A stretch of 9,751 nt of DNA from an uncultured Candidatus Melainabacteria bacterium (lineage in GTDB: Bacteria; Cyanobacteriota; Vampirovibrionia; Gastranaerophilales; Gastranaerophilaceae): positions 1 through 9,751 of the forward strand of contig CAKUQA010000020.1 of assembly GCA_934675225.1 (NCBI GenBank), given 5' to 3'. Below, one piece after another: positions 7,195 through 9,751 of this stretch; the stretch's first letter is position 1, and every line of letters begins with the position of its first letter. Under the pieces are notes generated by a model. The model did no database searches. It was given only the letters and a program-made list of their open reading frames with translations, and was not told the origin of the DNA. A program made the position numbers and the translations under genes.

Positions 7195-8427
7195 ATGTCT
7201 GATAAAAATATTATTCTATTAATATCTGAAAATGAAAAATTGGCAAATGAATTAAAATCAAAGTTAATTTTTTTAAGAAAAAATGATAGTGTTTTATTGT
7301 CTAACTATGAGCAAGCTAATCAAAATATAGTTTTATCGCAACCGGATGTTGTTTTTGTGCATGAATGCAGTTCCAAAAACGCAACTTTGGAATTGGTGAA
7401 AAATATAAAAAAAAATAAAAACATTTGCATTTTTTTATTAGTTGATGATTATGATGAGGAATTGATATTGGCATGTTATGATGTCGGTATTGATGATTTT
7501 GCTCTAACCGGTGCCGGGGCTTATGAACTCGTAATTAGAACTGTTAATAACATAAAACATAATTCTCGAAAAATATCAGCATATAGAAATTTGAAGTTAC
7601 TGGAGCAATTAAATGTAATTGATGATTTTACGGGGCTGTATAGTTATAATTATGCCAAACAAATTATTGAAAATATAATAGATGATAATTTGTTGGCTGA
7701 TGGAATGTTTTTGGCAATTGCGCCGTCAGAAAAATCTAAAAGCAAATTTTCTATTGAAAAAATGGCAGAAGCAATATTGGCATCAATAAGATGTGATGAT
7801 TTGGCAACTTTGGGTAAGGGAGCTAAGTTTTATGTTCTTTTACCTAAAACAGATTTTAATGGTGCTATCGTTGTTTTAAATAAGATAAAAGAATCTTATG
7901 GTGGTGATTTTGAATTATGTGCCGGAATTTCTGAGATTGTTCATAAATCTTTTGATGAAATGGAACGAGATGCTTTACAGGCATTATCGGATTCAATGGC
8001 AACAAATGCTGAATACACATTGGCTAATAGTAAAGAGGAAACTCTCGATGAGTGGCTTGATGATGCAATAGATGCTCCAAAAAATTATAAAATATTTAAA
8101 CAAATGTTTAATAAGAAATTGGAAAAAGTTATAACTCCTGTTTTTTACAGACTTCAAAAAGCTTGGGAAGAAAAGCTCTTTAATACAGAAATAGAGCAAT
8201 TTACGAATGAGGAAATGTGTGTTTTCCACTTAAAGAATAAAAAACAAGATAGTACGTTAAGGATTATTTATCCAGGTTTTGCAAAAATTATTATCTCTGT
8301 TACGCATGAAGGTTTGGATAGCCCTGAAAATAAGGAAATACAATTACCTTTAACTAAAATTTCGCAAAAAGAATTGGTAAGCATTGTAGAAGATTTTATT
8401 AAAGATTTTAAATATACAGCAGTTTAA
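7195..8427 (+). CDS. Degenerate receiver plus degenerate GGDEF protein of the ftsEX operon
   Basis: This 410-residue cytoplasmic protein has three parts. Residues 5-122 have a response-regulator receiver fold: hydrophobic NIILLI, then PDVVFVH (50-56) and GIDDFALTGAGAYEL (98-112). The phospho-accepting Asp is replaced by H56 and the usual Lys-Pro by T105-G106, so Asp phosphorylation is not expected. Residues about 139-255 resemble a GGDEF domain: DDFTGLYSYNYA (143-154) matches DxLTGLYNRRYF, and KFYVLLP (211-217) ends the signature. The GGDEF signature itself reads KGAKF (208-212), and the first metal-binding Asp is also gone, so cyclic di-GMP synthesis is unlikely. Residues about 265-410 are an unrecognised C-terminal region. 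The start ATG lies 3 bases after ftsX with a weak CAGG. Cotranscription with ftsEX suggests a division-linked sensor or scaffold, which is inference. Confidence 0.82.
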   Translation: MSDKNIILLISENEKLANELKSKLIFLRKNDSVLLSNYEQANQNIVLSQPDVVFVHECSSKNATLELVKNIKKNKNICIFLLVDDYDEELILACYDVGIDDFALTGAGAYELVIRTVNNIKHNSRKISAYRNLKLLEQLNVIDDFTGLYSYNYAKQIIENIIDDNLLADGMFLAIAPSEKSKSKFSIEKMAEAILASIRCDDLATLGKGAKFYVLLPKTDFNGAIVVLNKIKESYGGDFELCAGISEIVHKSFDEMERDALQALSDSMATNAEYTLANSKEETLDEWLDDAIDAPKNYKIFKQMFNKKLEKVITPVFYRLQKAWEEKLFNTEIEQFTNEEMCVFHLKNKKQDSTLRIIYPGFAKIIISVTHEGLDSPENKEIQLPLTKISQKELVSIVEDFIKDFKYTAV

Positions 8428-8437
8428 AGGAGAAATT

Positions 8438-8983
8438 ATGAATACATTATCAGCAGAAAATAGTTTAGTATTAATTATAGATATTCAAGAAAGGTTGGTT
8501 GCTGCCTTAGATAAAGATGACATTGTTTCAAATGCAGTTAAAGTTGCAAGTGCCGCAAAATTTTTGGATATTCCGGTGTTGTTAACAGAACAATATCCAA
8601 AAGGGTTAGGACATACAGTTCCACAATTGCAAGAAGTGTTGCCGGAGGGTAGTGAAGTTGTTGAAAAAACGTATTTTAATGCATTGTTAGAAGATGGCAT
8701 GCTTGATAAAATTAAATCTTTTGGTAAAAAACAAGTTGTTATTTTTGGTATAGAAACTCATATTTGTGTTCATCAAACAGCAGCAGCTTTGATTGAAGAA
8801 GGTTTTGATGTTTATGTAATAAAAGATGCTTGTGCAAGTCGAAACAAATATGAGTTCAAGCAGGGAATAGCAGCTATGAATGCGAACGGAGTAAAAGTTT
8901 CTTGTGTTGAAATTGCTTTGTTTGAATGGTTGAAGGGAGCAAAAAATCCTAAATTTAAAGAAGTTCAGGCATTAATTAAATAA
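8438..8983 (+). CDS. Isochorismatase-family cysteine hydrolase
   Basis: This encodes a 181-residue hydrolase of the isochorismatase-like superfamily, small alpha/beta enzymes that use a cysteine nucleophile. The triad is present: D15 in LIIDIQE, K77 in VVEKTYFNAL, and C110 in GIETHICVHQTA, followed by the usual VYVIKDAC. The TEQYPKGLGHTVPQL segment (50-64) is close to the ISOC1/ISOC2-like and YcaC-like branch rather than to nicotinamidase, and no isochorismate or nicotinamide pathway gene is nearby. The natural substrate is unknown. The ATG at 8438 has a strong AAAGGAGA (8426-8433) that overlaps the preceding stop codon. It is the last gene of the operon and is followed by the hairpin at 9006-9033. 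Its link to cell division may be only shared transcription. Confidence 0.92.
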   Translation: MNTLSAENSLVLIIDIQERLVAALDKDDIVSNAVKVASAAKFLDIPVLLTEQYPKGLGHTVPQLQEVLPEGSEVVEKTYFNALLEDGMLDKIKSFGKKQVVIFGIETHICVHQTAAALIEEGFDVYVIKDACASRNKYEFKQGIAAMNANGVKVSCVEIALFEWLKGAKNPKFKEVQALIK

Positions 8984-9005
8984 TATGAAATAGACAAGAA
9001 GTTGT

Positions 9006-9033
9006 AAAAAGCTCTCAATTTGAGAGCTTTTTT
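9006..9033. terminator. Bidirectional intrinsic terminator after the ftsEX operon
   Basis: AAAAAGCTCTCA (9006-9017) pairs with TGAGAGCTTTTT (9021-9032) around a 3-base loop and is followed by T at 9033. It terminates the plus-strand operon and, in the other direction, the XRE regulator gene, whose stop codon (9034-9032) overlaps the edge of the stem. Confidence 0.92.
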
Positions 9034-9250
9034 ATTTATCAAATTCAAATAATTCCGGTAATTTTATTTTTAATGCTCTTGATATTTTAAATAACATTAT
9101 CAGACTAGGATTTCTTTGTCCTCTTTCCAAAAAACTCATGTATGTTCTGTGAATATTTAATTTTTCGGCAAGTTCTTCTTGAGAATAATTAGCTTCTCGG
9201 CGTTTTCTTTTTAAAGTTTCTCCAAAGTTTTTCAGTATTTTTGTGTTCAT
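9032..9250 (-). CDS. Small XRE-family helix-turn-helix regulator, C-protein-like
   Basis: This 72-residue protein is essentially one DNA-binding domain of the Cro/CI (XRE) type. Helix 2 is SQEELAEKL (23-31) and the recognition helix is HRTYMSFLE (34-42), followed by RGQRNPSLIMLFKISRAL (43-60) and the C-terminal LPELFEF. The size and the HRTYxSxLERGxRNPSL pattern resemble controller (C) proteins of restriction-modification loci, but also many other small XRE repressors. No methylase or endonuclease gene is in the window. The start ATG at 9250 has no Shine-Dalgarno sequence, and a -10-like TATAGT (9264-9259) lies just upstream, so the mRNA may be leaderless. A perfect 17-bp palindrome sits at 9269-9285 in its promoter, which suggests autoregulation. 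The gene is divergent from the prepilin-like gene and convergent with the ftsEX operon. Confidence 0.88.
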   Translation of the reverse strand: MNTKILKNFGETLKRKRREANYSQEELAEKLNIHRTYMSFLERGQRNPSLIMLFKISRALKIKLPELFEFDK

Positions 9251-9268
9251 TGATATATACTATATTAA

Positions 9269-9301
9269 TGTTACTATTAGTAACACATACAATAGGTAAC
9301 A
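9269..9301. promoter_or_regulatory. Palindromic operator candidate upstream of the XRE regulator
   Basis: TGTTACTATTAGTAACA (9269-9285) is a perfect palindrome of two 8-base arms around one base. A related half-site, TAGGTAACA, follows at 9293-9301. The palindrome lies just upstream of the regulator's likely -10 (9264-9259), over the spacer and the -35 position. An XRE dimer bound there could control its own gene. It is about 43 bases from the predicted -35 of the divergent prepilin gene, so an effect on that gene is possible but less direct. Confidence 0.65.
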
Positions 9302-9327
9302 AAAATGTCACAAACGGCTAGTATATC

Positions 9328-9356
9328 TATACAATAATCATTATTTACTATATAAT
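9328..9356 (+). promoter_or_regulatory. Probable promoter of the prepilin-like gene
   Basis: TATACA (9328-9333) and TATAAT (9351-9356) are separated by 17 bases. The -10 is perfect and the -35 is four of six. It lies 27 bases upstream of the ATG at 9383. The region is very AT-rich, so chance matches are more likely here. Confidence 0.5.
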
Positions 9357-9382
9357 AATATTATAGGTATAAGGAGCGTATA

Positions 9383-9751
9383 ATGAAAAAATCTTTTGGT
9401 TTTACACTTGCTGAAGTATTGGTAACTCTTGGGATTATTGGGGTAGTTGCAGCTATGACTTTGCCTGTTTTAATGGCGAATTATCAAAAACAACAAACTG
9501 TTGTGAAATTAAAAAAAGCTTATTCTATTTTAGGTCAAGTTGCGCAAAAAGCTATTGCGGATAATGGCGATGTTTCTTTGGTAGCCGGTGAAGCAGTTAG
9601 TTCTGATAATGTTAAAGATTTTTTTACAACTTACTGGCTTCCATATTTTAATGCTCCAAAAATCTATAGTAGAGCAGCAGATGATTGGCAAACCAATAAA
9701 ATTGATGGTTGGGAGTATGTCGGTTTAAATGGAAAGCCCTATGATGTATCT
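9383..9751 (+). CDS. Type IV prepilin-like / pseudopilin protein, 3' end beyond the window
   Basis: The first 123 codons are present and the gene runs off the right edge. The N-terminus is a classic class III signal: short basic leader KKSFG, cleavage after G6, then FTLAEVLVTLGIIG, with E11 as the conserved Glu5 of the mature protein. The hydrophobic helix (about 7-30) leads into a coiled amphipathic stretch, YQKQQTVVKLKKAYSILGQV. The remainder (Trp- and Tyr-rich, for example WLPYFNAPKIY) is the start of a globular domain I do not recognise. Such proteins are processed by prepilin peptidase and build type IV pili or type II secretion pseudopili; this one could be a minor pilin or a pseudopilin. 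Proteins of this style occur in many copies in Gastranaerophilales genomes. The ATG at 9383 has AAGGAG (9371-9376) with a 6-base spacer. Confidence 0.9.
   Translation, partial: MKKSFGFTLAEVLVTLGIIGVVAAMTLPVLMANYQKQQTVVKLKKAYSILGQVAQKAIADNGDVSLVAGEAVSSDNVKDFFTTYWLPYFNAPKIYSRAADDWQTNKIDGWEYVGLNGKPYDVS

Noticed and set aside
7993..8229. 78-codon minus-strand open frame rich in Phe, Ile and Leu, resembling a membrane peptide
   Set aside because: The hydrophobicity is produced by the antisense of AAA, GAA and AAT codons in the degenerate receiver/GGDEF gene. No ribosome site or promoter was seen.
9251..9382. Attachment site, insertion sequence end or toxin-antitoxin remnant in the divergent region
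   Set aside because: No direct repeats flank a segment, no transposase fragment is seen, and the XRE gene has no small partner gene next to it. The palindrome is better explained as an operator.

Overview
The window is AT-rich bacterial DNA (GC roughly one third by eye) with compact, well-punctuated operons. The gene set and protein styles suggest an uncultured gut relative of Cyanobacteria, of the Gastranaerophilales/Melainabacteria (Vampirovibrionia) type. The pointers are a SigB/SigF-type group 3 sigma factor, a prepilin-like protein of a kind that is abundant in that lineage, split transketolase, GatC-dependent tRNA amidation and extremely low GC. This placement is inference from gene style, not from a database search.

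Layout. Positions 1-1038 (minus strand) hold an alternative sigma factor followed after 20 bases by the 5' part of a prepilin peptidase gene (pilD), which runs off the left edge. Divergent from them are gatC (1156-1437) and then pyrG (1526-3130). pyrG converges on a minus-strand gene (3240-4442) for an unrecognised Pro/Gln/Tyr-rich protein with HEAT-like repeats, and one strong bidirectional terminator sits between the two. A second divergent region (4443-4634) carries a clear extended -10 promoter. This promoter reads into a five-gene operon at 4635-8983: transketolase C-terminal subunit, ftsE, ftsX, a degenerate receiver/GGDEF protein, and an isochorismatase-family hydrolase. The operon ends in another bidirectional hairpin at 9006-9033. 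On the other side of that hairpin is a small minus-strand XRE regulator with a perfect 17-bp palindrome in its promoter. Divergent from it is the start of a prepilin-like gene that runs off the right edge.

How the genes work together. FtsE and FtsX form an ABC-type complex that couples division to cell-wall hydrolysis. The downstream receiver/GGDEF-like protein has lost the key catalytic residues of both domains, so it looks like a scaffold or sensor that may serve FtsEX. The prepilin peptidase at the left edge processes proteins of the type encoded at the right edge, and the SigF-like factor co-oriented with pilD suggests regulation of pilus or secretion genes. PyrG, GatC and the transketolase subunit are housekeeping metabolism. 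There is no CRISPR array, insertion sequence, tRNA or rRNA. I see no complete new multi-gene system. The most unusual items are the pseudo-receiver/pseudo-GGDEF gene in the ftsEX operon, the sigF-pilD pairing, the HEAT-repeat protein, and the C-protein-like regulator with its palindrome.
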